The position numbers were made by a program, and so were the translations under genes. The notes beneath the pieces were generated by a model, which did no database searches, was not told where the DNA came from, and saw only the letters and a list, made by a program, of their open reading frames with translations. Shown one piece after another: positions 35,259 to 43,481 of a DNA stretch of 64,000 nt; position 1 is the stretch's first letter, and every line of letters begins with the position of its first letter. Where the stretch lies: assembly GCF_028752835.1 (NCBI RefSeq), contig NZ_CP087952.1, positions 1,159,041 to 1,223,040 of the forward strand, written 5' to 3'. The DNA comes from Desulfosarcina sp. BuS5. Its GTDB lineage: Bacteria; Desulfobacterota; Desulfobacteria; Desulfobacterales; BuS5.

Positions 35259-35693
35259 TTGTCTCTTTTAAAATTGGACCGAGGCGGGCATCAGTTCCGG
35301 CAAAAAGATTTCCTGATAATAGGGTTGTCAGGGTTGAAAAAGGAAGACAGAGAAAAATCTGATCAAAGAATACTCGGAAGCGGTGGTTTTGTCAGTTTGA
35401 CGCTGCAACAATCGGAACGAATACTTGAAAAGAAATATAAGCCTAAACGAACCATAGAGGAATTGATTGAACTGGTAGCTGGGAGATTGGACATTAAACC
35501 AGAGTTGATATGCTCAGGAAGCAGACAACAAAAGTATTCCAAAGCCAGATCGCTGGTTGCCTGGCTGGCTGTTGAAGAAGTTGGTTATCCAGCAGCGGAG
35601 GTTGCAAGATTTTTGGGGATCAGTCGAGTTGGCGTCAAGAAAGCAGCAGGAAGGGGAATACAATTAAAAAAGACGGGGCTTCTTGATGGATAA
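35259..35693 (+). pseudogene. REP-associated tyrosine transposase (RAYT) C-terminal remnant
   Basis: The frame reads SDQRILGSGGFVSLTLQQSE, KRTIEELIELVAGRLDIKPE, SKARSLVAWLAVEEVGYPAA and EVARFLGISRVGVKKA. This is the C-terminal DnaA-like helix-turn-helix domain typical of RAYT (Y1_Tnp) proteins in deltaproteobacteria. The N-terminal HUH/Tyr catalytic domain is absent; the first ~30 residues are unrelated. It lies within the repeat-rich island and is the only trace of a transposase likely to recognise the short hairpin repeats. Confidence 0.72.
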
Positions 35694-35796
35694 GTTAACA
35701 AAGTTACCAGCATCCTCCCAGCGTCATTCCAGCGTCATTAACTCATGAAGGGGCAAACTGAATATTGAATATTTAAGATACGACCCCCTTTATTTC

Positions 35797-36642
35797 TTAG
35801 AGTGGTTTTTCCCCCAAGCACAGCAAAATTGGGGTCAGGTGCGTAAAGTTGAGTTTATTCGCCAGGAACCTAAAAAGCATAAACTCCCTGATCCGAGCTT
35901 ATCATTAGACATGCCGATTTTGTTTTCTTTTGAAAATCAGCAACTGCTTTTGTGACTGGTTGAGTTTCAGGAAGACAAGGCAAAATTTTCAATCTATAAA
36001 TTGCTGCGTTATACGACAGACCTGATGGAGGCTCACCCGCAGGCACTGGTAATACCAACGCTTTTATTTACTGATCGTACAAACTGGCGTAAAGATGTTG
36101 TCCGCAAACTGCAAACAAAATTAAACGACCGATTGTTTCTTCATTTCGAATATATGTTTTTCAAACTATTTGACTTCAATGCACGAGATTATTACAATAT
36201 AAACAATCCTGTGGTTAAAATATTACTGCCGAAAATGAATTATAAAAAGGATGAACGAATAGAGGTGATAAGGCAGGCATACTCAGGATTATTTCAACTT
36301 GCTTCCCACGGGCTTTTTGATAAGTATGTTGATTTTATTGATGTGTATGCGGAAGTAAGCAAAAAAGAACAGGAAAACCTGTATCATGAAATAATTCAGC
36401 ATAAGGAGACAGCCATGTTAGCACAATATATTAGAGAAAAAGGAATGCAGCAGGGAATGCAGCAGGGAATAATTCAGAATACAAAAGAAAATATCATAGA
36501 GGCTCTTGAATTACGTTTTGGGAAAATTTCACCTGAAATTATTGATAAAATAAATCAGACAAATGACCCCGCAAAATTAAAAGAGCTTCATAGGAAGGCT
36601 ATACAGATAAAAGAAATTGATAGTTTTGGTTTTATTTGCTGA
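35797..36642 (+). pseudogene. Rpn-family nuclease, third copy, truncated with opal codon
   Basis: Begins at codon ~25 of the family (LEWFFPQAQQNWGQV) straight after an L repeat. TGA at 35953-35955 replaces the Trp of LLLWLVEF in the intact copies, next to the ExQ motif. The rest is open to 36642, with two instead of three GMQQG units. It is more diverged from copies 1 and 2 than they are from each other, so it is older. An internal start would lack the catalytic core. Confidence 0.88.
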
Positions 36643-36838
36643 TTTAGTTTACAGGATTAAGATCAGGGGAATGCAGTTAAAAAAAGCAGAGGCTTCTTGA
36701 TGAATAAGGTCACAAGTCACCAGCGTCCCATTACATCCAAGGCTCTAATAATTAATATTTAAGATGTAACCCCGTTGTTTTCCTGAAATAAAATTTCTTA
36801 AATTTAAGATAGTTAGCATAAGCTGACCCTTAAACGTA

Positions 36839-37150
36839 ATGCACAAAATAATTAGAAAAAATATTGAAAAAATAAAAACATTATGTATAACACATAATGT
36901 TAAATCCTTATTTGCATTTGGTTCTGTGTGTACTGATGAGTTTAATAATTCAAGCGATATTGATTTGCTGATTTCTTTCAATCCAATGGATTATGCTGAT
37001 TATGCTGATAATTATTTTTTGGTAGCGGATAAGTTTGAGGACATATTTCATAGATCCGTTGATTTAGTAACTGACAAATCACTATCAAATCCTTATTTCA
37101 TTGATTCAGTAAATCTGACAAAAACTTTGATTTATGAAAAACGTGATTAA
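36839..37150 (+). CDS. mntA: MntA-type nucleotidyltransferase antitoxin
   Basis: A 103-residue minimal nucleotidyltransferase: KSLFAFGSVCTDEFNNSSDI then DLLISF gives GS...DxD, the catalytic motif. MntA adds AMP to the HepT toxin and inactivates it in characterised systems. The usual GSxARG is GSVCTD here, so activity is uncertain. The HepT start (ATG 37134) overlaps this gene's end. An L repeat (36747-36773) precedes it. Confidence 0.8.
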   Translation: MHKIIRKNIEKIKTLCITHNVKSLFAFGSVCTDEFNNSSDIDLLISFNPMDYADYADNYFLVADKFEDIFHRSVDLVTDKSLSNPYFIDSVNLTKTLIYEKRD

Positions 37151-37601
37151 AAAATTTCTCTTCGATATAAAAAGAATGACATCCTTCATATCACTTCAAA
37201 ATTACTTTGCACTTTTTTTAACAAATAAACCTATCTGTGTTTATCTGTGTGCATCTGTGTCCTATTGTTGTTTTAAAAGTGTCAACGACAAATGAAGGAT
37301 GCCAAAAGAATCAATTGATTCAATTGAAAATTATCTTGGAGACAAAAAGAATTTTAATGTTTATCAGAGCAATAAAATGCTTCGCCGTGCGGTTGAAAGA
37401 GAGTTCGAAATCATAGGAGAAGCAATGAACAGGATTGCCCAAATTGATGATAAAATAAATATTTCGACTAAAAAGCAAATTATCAGTATGCGGAATCGAG
37501 TAATTCATGGTTATGATAAAATTGACGATGCAATAGTTTTGGGAACAATTATAAGGCATTTGCCAATCCTTAAAAAAGAGATTCAAAGTTTAATCGATTA
37601 A
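37134..37601 (+). pseudogene. hepT: HepT-like (DUF86) toxin split by a MITE
   Basis: ATG 37134 opens MKNVIKKFLFDIK, the expected HepT N-terminus. After AAAAGAAT a 126-bp element intervenes (37178-37303), then the gene resumes ESIDSIENYLGDKKNFNVYQ through LRRAVEREFEIIGEAMNRI and the RNase motif RNRVIHGY. The element's last bases create ATGCCA (37299), which could start a 100-residue form with the catalytic motif. An extra A at the left junction prevents simple restoration of the frame. Confidence 0.8.
37178..37303. mobile_element. 126-bp MITE of the GGCATCC family in hepT
   Basis: Ends GACATCCTTCAT and GAAGGATGCC (complement GGCATCCTTCATTTGTCG), flanked by the 8-bp direct repeat AAAAGAAT (37170-37177, 37304-37311). 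It contains TTTGCACTTTTTTT and AAAAGTGTCAAC near the ends, as in the other copies. Non-coding. The element supplies an ATG in frame with the rest of hepT. Confidence 0.87.
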
Positions 37602-37917
37602 TCAATGTCATTAACCTTCAAAGGGCAGGATTCCCAAGGCAGAAATCAAGCGGGTGGTGTTGAATTTAGCGGAATAAATATTTGCGTGGTTCTGCGGTTA
37701 ATTCTATTTTTGGGAATGAAATATTTTTAATTTTAAATTGTTATCATGACCTGATCCCTAAACATTCTGAAAAAAGTTGTTTGTTTTAGGACAGACTAAG
37801 GGTCAAGCGTAGACCTGACCCCATTTTTCAATATGCGGAAGTAAGCAAAATTTCCCGCTTGTTGGTTTTTGGGCTGGATGTATTTTTAAGAAGGACAGAT
37901 AAAAGGAGATTAAGCAG
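37602..37917 (+). other. Repeat-filled spacer
   Basis: 37602-37822 duplicates 20762-20982 and ends in an R repeat; 37823-37917 is the leader of the next module, with AAAAGGAG before its ATG. No gene. Confidence 0.6.
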
Positions 37918-38118
37918 ATGCTTGCTCAACAAAACATCACTCTTGAAAACATTTATAAAATGGTAGTTGATTTAAAGCGCGAGGTGGCTCTGATAAAGAA
38001 AAGTTTTATGGAAGAGCCTGAGTTGCGTGATGAATTTATCTTGCGGATGAGAGATATTGACTTTGAAAAAGAAGTCATGGTCGAAGACTTTAGCAAAAGA
38101 TATGGATTAAATGTATAA
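37918..38118 (+). CDS. RelB-like antitoxin
   Basis: A 66-residue protein: TLENIYKMVVDLKREVALIK, EPELRDEFILRMRDIDFEKE, ending SKRYGLNV. AAGGAG lies nine bases before the ATG. It overlaps the toxin gene by 8 bp. Truncated copies are fused to Rpn genes at 27877 and 21685. The helical form and partner indicate an antitoxin for a RelE-family toxin; I see no classical DNA-binding motif. Confidence 0.75.
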   Translation: MLAQQNITLENIYKMVVDLKREVALIKKSFMEEPELRDEFILRMRDIDFEKEVMVEDFSKRYGLNV

Positions 38119-38377
38119 ACTTGCAATCAAGGAAAATCTTGACAGAAAATTTAAGAAGCTCAAGAAAAAAGACAGAGAATTACTTGTGCTGATAGATAGA
38201 AAAGTGCAGGAGATACTTGATAATCCTTACCGTTTCAAGCCCTTAAGAAAGCCTTTGCAAAACAAGCGAAGGGTGCACGTAGGTGGGTCTTTTGTGTTGA
38301 TTTATGAAATTAACAAAGATGAAAAAATAGTAACGCTGCTTGATTTTGATCACCATGACAATATTTATAAAACATAG
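38111..38377 (+). CDS. RelE/StbE-family mRNA interferase toxin
   Basis: An 88-residue toxin: KLAIKENLDRKFKKLKKKDR, FKPLRKPLQNKRRVHVGGSF and VLIYEINKDEKIVTLLDFDH, the RelE/ParE fold with the conserved basic surface and the late HxD segment (FDHHDNIY). Intact and coupled to the preceding antitoxin. An R repeat (38453-38483) follows, after CTTGATGAATAAG that is shared with the L-repeat extension. Confidence 0.85.
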   Translation: MYKLAIKENLDRKFKKLKKKDRELLVLIDRKVQEILDNPYRFKPLRKPLQNKRRVHVGGSFVLIYEINKDEKIVTLLDFDHHDNIYKT

Positions 38378-38526
38378 GGGTTTCTTGATGAATAAGTTTA
38401 CAAAGTTGCCCACGTGCTCCGTCCCTTATGTTGTTAATAGGTTTATTCAGGACAGACTAAGGGTCAAGCGTAGACTTGACCCCATGACCCTCATGACCCG
38501 CTTTAGGCAAGGACGGATAGTATATA

Positions 38527-39525
38527 ATGGGACATCACGATATTTTTTTTAAACACACCTTTTCAATCAAAGAACATGCAGTTGATTTTGCAAGCCATGT
38601 TCTTCCTGCTGAAATAAACGCAAAGCTTGATTATCCAACCATCTGTCTGGAAAATACTTCCTATGTGGATAAAGAACTGTCTGAACATTTTTCAGATATT
38701 GTATATTCATGTTCTTATGAACAGTCAAAAATAAAGATCGCTCTTTTGTTTGAACATAAAAGTTCGCCTGATAATAATTTGCCATACTAGTTAAACAGAT
38801 ATATGATTAAAATATGGGAATATAATATCAAACAAAAGGAAGTTTTTGTTCCGGTTATTCCCATTATTTTATATCATGGCAAAGAAAACTGGAAGCCTGG
38901 CAGGCTTAAATCATGTTTTAAGAATTTACCGGAAGAGATAGCTCCATTTATTCCTGATTTTAAATATATTTTTGTAGATTTATCGCATTATACGGATGAG
39001 GAAATTGCAGATAGAATATTTACTCAGGCATCTTTAAAAATCAGTTTGTTGATATTAAAAAATATTTTCCATACTGAAAAACTGGAAAAAGAATTAAGAA
39101 ATTTTTTCGAAATAGGCAGAATCTATTTTCAAGAAGAAAAGGGTTTAAAATTTCTTGAATCTATCATAAAATATGTATTTCAGGTAACAGAAATTAAAAC
39201 ATTAAGGGTTGTAGAGGCAATCAAACCTGTAACGCCAAAAGGAGGTGATCTTGCTATGACTACTGCTGAAAAACTCAGACAGGAAGGAAGACAGGAAGGA
39301 AGACAGGAAGGAAGACAGGAAGGAAGACAGGAAGGAAGTTACAATACATTGTATTCTGTAATCCAGACCATGAGAAAGAACGGGATTGCAGATGAGAATA
39401 TAGCAAAAATGATGAATTTAGATATTTATATTGTCAAAAAGGTTCTCAATAGAGAAGAAGTTGAAATTCCGTTGAATCTTTTAAGAAGGGAGTCCGGAGG
39501 AGAGTTCGGAACATCATATAAATAA
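38527..39525 (+). pseudogene. Rpn/YhgA-type nuclease with in-frame amber
   Basis: A second Rpn type, unlike the 21721 family. The first part, GHHDIFFKHTFSIKEHAVDF then SDIVYSCSYEQSKIKIALLF and EHKSSP, contains the D...ExK motif. TAG (38788-38790) follows NNLPY at a position where the family has Gln (PxQLLRYM), and the frame continues MIKIWEYNIKQKEVFVPVIP through LYHGKENWKPG to 39525. Five QEGR units are coded by 12-bp repeats (39279-39338). A C-terminal helix-turn-helix-like tail (DENIAKMMNLDIYIVKKVL) follows. Confidence 0.8.
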
Positions 39526-39663
39526 AAAAGTGTACAAGCATAAGCTATGGTCACAAGGGTCAGGCCTTCATTTTTGACAGATATACATACTGGAAAAATG
39601 CTTAAAGAAATTAGTAGCGGGTCAATAAACCAGGAAAAATAGCAACGTCCCCTTTACGCTCTA

Positions 39664-39977
39664 AATATAAAACGGGAAGATATTTTTGCTGTTCAGGAAT
39701 TTGCAGCTGATTATTTGGCTGACGAAGAAATTGCTTTTGCCTAAGAGATGATAAATTGAAATTTTTGGCCGATGAGTGTTGTGATACGGGGTTAGTGGCA
39801 TCCTTAAGAGAAAATGGGCATGATGTCTTATACGTATTAGAAAAAACTCCGGGTAGTTCTGACGATGAAGTTTTGCTTGATGCTTACAATAAAGGACGCA
39901 TTTTGTTAACAGAAGATAAGGATTTTGGTGGGCTTGTTTATCGGCTCAAAAAGCCTTCTAAAGGCATCTGCATTTAG
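39664..39977 (+). pseudogene. DUF433 remnant and truncated DUF5615 toxin
   Basis: 39664-39744 keeps the last DUF433 codons (REDIFAVQEFAADYLADEEI). From 39756 the frame MKFLADECCDTGLVASLREN, then HDVLYVLEKTPGSSDDEVLL and LTEDKDFGGLVYRL, is a DUF5615 PIN-like toxin of another subtype from 16461. It ends after 73 residues (KPSKGICI), short of the usual ~110, so the last third is missing. From 39978 to 40565 I see no firm gene; it holds an R repeat (40274) and an L repeat (40364-40392). Confidence 0.7.
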
Positions 39978-40583
39978 ATGTTTTCGTTTTTTGATTTTAG
40001 ATGGAATTTTAAATTTTTTAGATAAACGCGCTTTCTTTTTATTTTTTCCAGGCATGACATTCCCTCCTAATGAATAGAGTTTGCCATACGTACATAAAAA
40101 AATCTTTGCGTTTTTGTCCAGAAAAAATATAAAAAAATAGCAGATGCCATCGGTTTTGGACTAAATTTAAGAAAAAGTTTACGAAAGGCAAATTCCTTAC
40201 TTCGCTATTTTAGGGCATTCTGGCTCCAATCGGGAATTGCTGAACATTCTGAAAAAAGTTGTTTGTTTCAGGACAGACTAAGGGTTAAGCGTAGACTTGA
40301 CCCATTTTCTTTCTTGATGAATAAGATCACAAGTCACCAGCGTCCCCCATTACATCCAAGGCTCGAATATTGAATATTTAAGATGTGACCCCGTTCTCTG
40401 TTAACATCAATATACGATTTTTTCCTTGCTTAAAAGGAAAGTGACGCATAAAATAAATATTTTACAGAATTGACTATTCTTAAGGCCATAAGGAGACCAT
40501 GAACCATGCCTCTTCTCGTGCCAAGATAAATCCGAATCGTTGGGATAAGACACAAGGTCTTTGAAACTCGATATTGTTACCAA

Positions 40584-42779
40584 GTGGGTGCTCGGGAAAC
40601 GGTTTGTTTCCTTCATCTCTGCAGGGCTTGCTCTGGCATTGATGTTAAGATAGTCCCACCTGACTAAAGACTAACCAGCAGGTCAGTAGCGAAGTCCACA
40701 GGTAAACCCGGTAACGGGAGTCTGGAGCTGGACGGAGCAAGATTGCAGGCTCTGTATTGAGCCCCGAAAAATGTATGGTTGTGGTCATTGTGATAATCCT
40801 GCTTGCAGGAAAAAGCCGACGCTTTGGAGACAGCGGAAGGCAGCAGTCCTGAATATGCTAAGGCAAGTATTCAGGACACCACCGGGGTCTTAGACCAGGG
40901 CATGTACTCAAAGGGGTAGCTCGGGAACTTGGGAGACCCGGATGTTTCCTTGGGTAAAAAGAACGGTAACAGGAAATCCAGCGCAAGCGAAATCCCGGCG
41001 TTGCATAGGAATGTCCCGCCTTGCAACGAGTCTGCCATTGGCAGAAACACAAACATTAAAAGATGGGCGATACAAGGTATCAGGGGAGGATAGCGAAGAG
41101 CGAACGAACCTGAGATAAACATTCGGAAGTCTTAGCAGATCATAGTACCGATGATTAAGAATTGAACTATCTTGATCGGAAAGGTGGGGAAGTGATGCCC
41201 AAGCGACCCACTGCAGGGAAGGTGAAGCAGGGTATAACGTTTTTTTGGCAGGAATTATGGGAGATACACAGATGTCACAAACCATATCAACAAAAAGCCG
41301 AGAAATTGCAAGAACGGTCGCTTGCAATTCCAGACCGATAGAATGGGGACAACCACCGGTGTTAACAGGTGGGTCATCCCTTATCAAAATCGAGCTGCTT
41401 GCTCAAAGTAATCCTGAACTGGTATTTACATCAGTAGTCCATCGGATAGACTTTGATTTACTGAAACAATCCTTTCGTAAAATTCGGAAAAGCAAATCTG
41501 CAGGAGTGGACAAGGTTACGGCAAAGGAGTATGCCGAAAATCTTGATCAAAACCTCTATAATCTGTATGAACGACTGCGGAGAGGACAGTACGTTGCGTC
41601 TCCTGTAAAGCGTATCTGGATAGACAAGGAAGGAGGGAAAAAGCGTCCAATTGGCATACCTGTACTTGAGGATAAAATTGTCCAGAAAGCAGCAGCAGCC
41701 ATATTGAATGTCATATTTGACAGGAATTTTTACAATTTTTCCCATGCATTCAGAAAAGGTCGGAGCCAACACATGGCAATCAAAGATTTACGTGAGCAAT
41801 GCTTGAAGCAGAATATCAGCTGGATAGTAAGCGCAGATATTACAGGACTATTTGACAATATTAATCACGAGTTACTTAAAGACATGATACGTCGGAGAGT
41901 AAGTGACGGCGGAATGATTCGCCTGATAGGGAAGTGGTTGAATGCAGGCGTAATGGAGGAAGGCAACCTGACGTACTCTGAAACGGGCACTCCACAGGGA
42001 GGAGTAATTTCCCCTGTGCTCAGTAATATCTTTCTTCATTATGTTTTAGATGACTGGTACGTGAAAGAAGTGATCCCCCGGATGAAAGGGAGATGCTCCA
42101 TCATACGCTGGGCGGATGATTTCATCCTCGGGTTCGAGTATGAAAAAGACGCATTGCGTGTCATGGATGTATTACCCAGGCGGTTCGAACAGTTCGAGCT
42201 GTCACTTCACCCGGAAAAGACAAAACTGATTCGATTTTCCAAACGCATTAGCGGAAAGGGAAACGGGACGTTTGATTTTTTAGGGTTTACATTTTACTGG
42301 TCAAAATCATTAAAAGGGTACATGGTAATAAAGAAAAAGACGGCAAGAAAGCGTTCAAGCCGTTTTATGAAGAGAATATGGATATGGTGCAAGGATAACC
42401 GTCATAAGCCAATGGCCGAGCAGTATGAGATTCTTTGCAGTAAACTGCGAGGTTTTTACCAGTACTTTGGAGTAATAAGTAACTACAAAGTGCTGGAAGT
42501 TGTGTTTGAATATACTGAGAAAGCATGGCGTCGATGGTTAAGCCGAAGAAGTCACAAGGGCGAAGTAATGTTCGAGGACTTGCGCACAACATACCCACTG
42601 CCATTACCCAGAATAGTCCATAATATTTGATGCCGTAAGGGCTGCAAAGTTATACGCCAAACGGGGTGTCGCCTGTTTGGTTGATAATCCGGTAAAAAGG
42701 ATTTGAACCGAGGAACCGTATGAGGGAAATCTTCACGTACGGGTCTGTAGGGGGGGCGTCGGGTAACCGATGCTCCTAC
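40584..42779 (+). mobile_element. Group II intron
   Basis: Contains a maturase-reverse transcriptase gene within about 700 bp of 5' structured, G-rich non-coding RNA and a 3' end with a domain V-like hairpin (GAACCGTATGAGGGAAATCT then TCACGTACGGGTC, 42711-42745). Domain VI-like arms are GTAGG...CGTCGG and CCGATG...CCTAC, ending AC at 42779. The 5' boundary is placed at GTGGG (40584) because joining 40583 to 42780 restores a reading frame into the UPF0175 gene; GTGCT at 40588 is an alternative. Bounds are therefore inferred. Confidence 0.75.
41272..42630 (+). CDS. ltrA: Group II intron-encoded reverse transcriptase/maturase
   Basis: A 452-residue protein from ATG 41272 (GGGAG eight bases upstream; a TTG start at 41245 is less likely). 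RT segments include RKSKSAGVDKVTAKEYAENL, KKRPIGIPVLEDKIVQKAAA, HAFRKGRSQHMA, ADITGLFDNINHELL, GTPQGGVISPVLSNIFLHYV and the catalytic WADD (IIRWADDFILGF, where YADD is usual). The maturase X domain follows (LRGFYQYFGVISNYKVLEVV, KAWRRWLSRRSHKG). There is no C-terminal HNH endonuclease. It would splice and mobilise its host intron. Confidence 0.92.
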   Translation: MSQTISTKSREIARTVACNSRPIEWGQPPVLTGGSSLIKIELLAQSNPELVFTSVVHRIDFDLLKQSFRKIRKSKSAGVDKVTAKEYAENLDQNLYNLYERLRRGQYVASPVKRIWIDKEGGKKRPIGIPVLEDKIVQKAAAAILNVIFDRNFYNFSHAFRKGRSQHMAIKDLREQCLKQNISWIVSADITGLFDNINHELLKDMIRRRVSDGGMIRLIGKWLNAGVMEEGNLTYSETGTPQGGVISPVLSNIFLHYVLDDWYVKEVIPRMKGRCSIIRWADDFILGFEYEKDALRVMDVLPRRFEQFELSLHPEKTKLIRFSKRISGKGNGTFDFLGFTFYWSKSLKGYMVIKKKTARKRSSRFMKRIWIWCKDNRHKPMAEQYEILCSKLRGFYQYFGVISNYKVLEVVFEYTEKAWRRWLSRRSHKGEVMFEDLRTTYPLPLPRIVHNI

Positions 42780-43011
42780 CTGGAAATTGGAATTCAACGA
42801 CGAAATACAGGATGCTTTACGTATCCCTCCAGATGAGCAGGAAGGCCGGCTTCGACGGGAACTCGCTTTACGGCTTTATGAAAAAGGGTTGCTTTCGCTT
42901 GGAAAAGCTCGTCAGTTGGCGGGAATGGAAAAGTGTAATTTCCTTTTATTATTAGCGCAAGATGGCATATCCAGACAGTACGATAAAAAGGAACTGGAGC
43001 GGAGCAGGTAG
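42780..43011 (+). CDS. UPF0175 antitoxin, 3' exon (interrupted by the intron)
   Basis: Reads WKLEFNDEIQDALRIPPDEQ, EGRLRRELALRLYEKGLLSL and GKARQLAGMEKCNFLLLLAQ, a full UPF0175 helix-turn-helix antitoxin apart from the first codons. Joining upstream exon KLDIVTN (from TTG 40565) to WKLEF gives a continuous frame after intron removal. Without splicing, TTG 42787 could start it. UPF0175 proteins pair with DUF3368 toxins, whose remnant follows immediately. Confidence 0.75.
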
Positions 43012-43340
43012 CGACTGCTGAATGGATCTGTCGTCAGCAGATCCAAAATAATGTTTTTGCTACCGCGCTTCAGGCATATTTGGATCAAGGCGAGGCTGAA
43101 GTGATCGCTCTTGGGCAGGAAATTGGAGCCGATTTACTGCTTTTGGACGAAAAAAGCGCTCGAAGCGTAGCTGCGCGATTACAATATCCTGTGCTGGGCA
43201 CTGTAGGTGTTCTAATTTGGGCAAAAAGAAAGCACATCATCTCCAGTCTATCAAGCGAATTAGCTCTTTTGCAGACAAAAGGCGGATTTTGTGTTAGCAA
43301 GGTTGTATATGAATATGCGTTGGAACAGGCTGGAGAGTAA
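43008..43340 (+). pseudogene. DUF3368 PIN-like toxin, 5'-deleted
   Basis: The frame enters directly from the UPF0175 stop: VATAEWICRQQIQNNVFATA, LQAYLDQGEAEVIALGQEIG and ADLLLLDEKSARSVAARLQY. DUF3368 toxins normally begin with about 55 residues containing the first catalytic Asp (DTSPL); these are absent, so a deletion joined the antitoxin's end to the toxin's middle. Non-functional. Confidence 0.78.
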
Positions 43341-43481
43341 AAAGAATAGGAATTTCCGATCGGGTAGAAACGTATAAAATCATGGGCTTTACGCAAAACT
43401 CTCGATTTGTGCACACTCTGCACGAACGTAAGTGCACAAAACGAAACGCGCAATTTCAACCCCGTCCCCCTTTTGTTACCT

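Larger units (their letters stand above)
16001..40392 (+). repeat. Dispersed repeat L (10 copies)
   Basis: Core ATTAATATTTAAGATGTGACC(C), often with TGTTG after it. Copies end near 16016, 17273, 18767, 24664 (split by two insertions from 22762), 29072, 31202, 34235, 35787, 36773 and 40392, all + strand. Six copies share a further 50-60 bp upstream beginning CTTGATGAATAAG and including CACCAGCG and CCATTACATCC. They lie downstream of toxin-antitoxin modules, and an R repeat usually follows within 50-900 bp. TGACCC of L can pair with GGGTCA of R. Confidence 0.8.

Noticed and set aside
14979-38790. Recoding of TAG as an amino acid
   Set aside because: TAA and TGA also interrupt frames, core genes such as dapA and fcl end in TAG normally, and intact copies have sense codons at these places.
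39279-39338. 12-bp tandem repeats as a CRISPR or minisatellite
   Set aside because: They are in-frame codons for QEGR units of an Rpn protein.
40053-40056. A short - strand gene starting at 40055 (MPGKNKKKARLSKKFKIPSK...)
   Set aside because: It has a good AGGAGG upstream but only about 46 codons, the latter half antisense to the DUF5615 remnant, with no recognisable family. It may be a truncated gene start.
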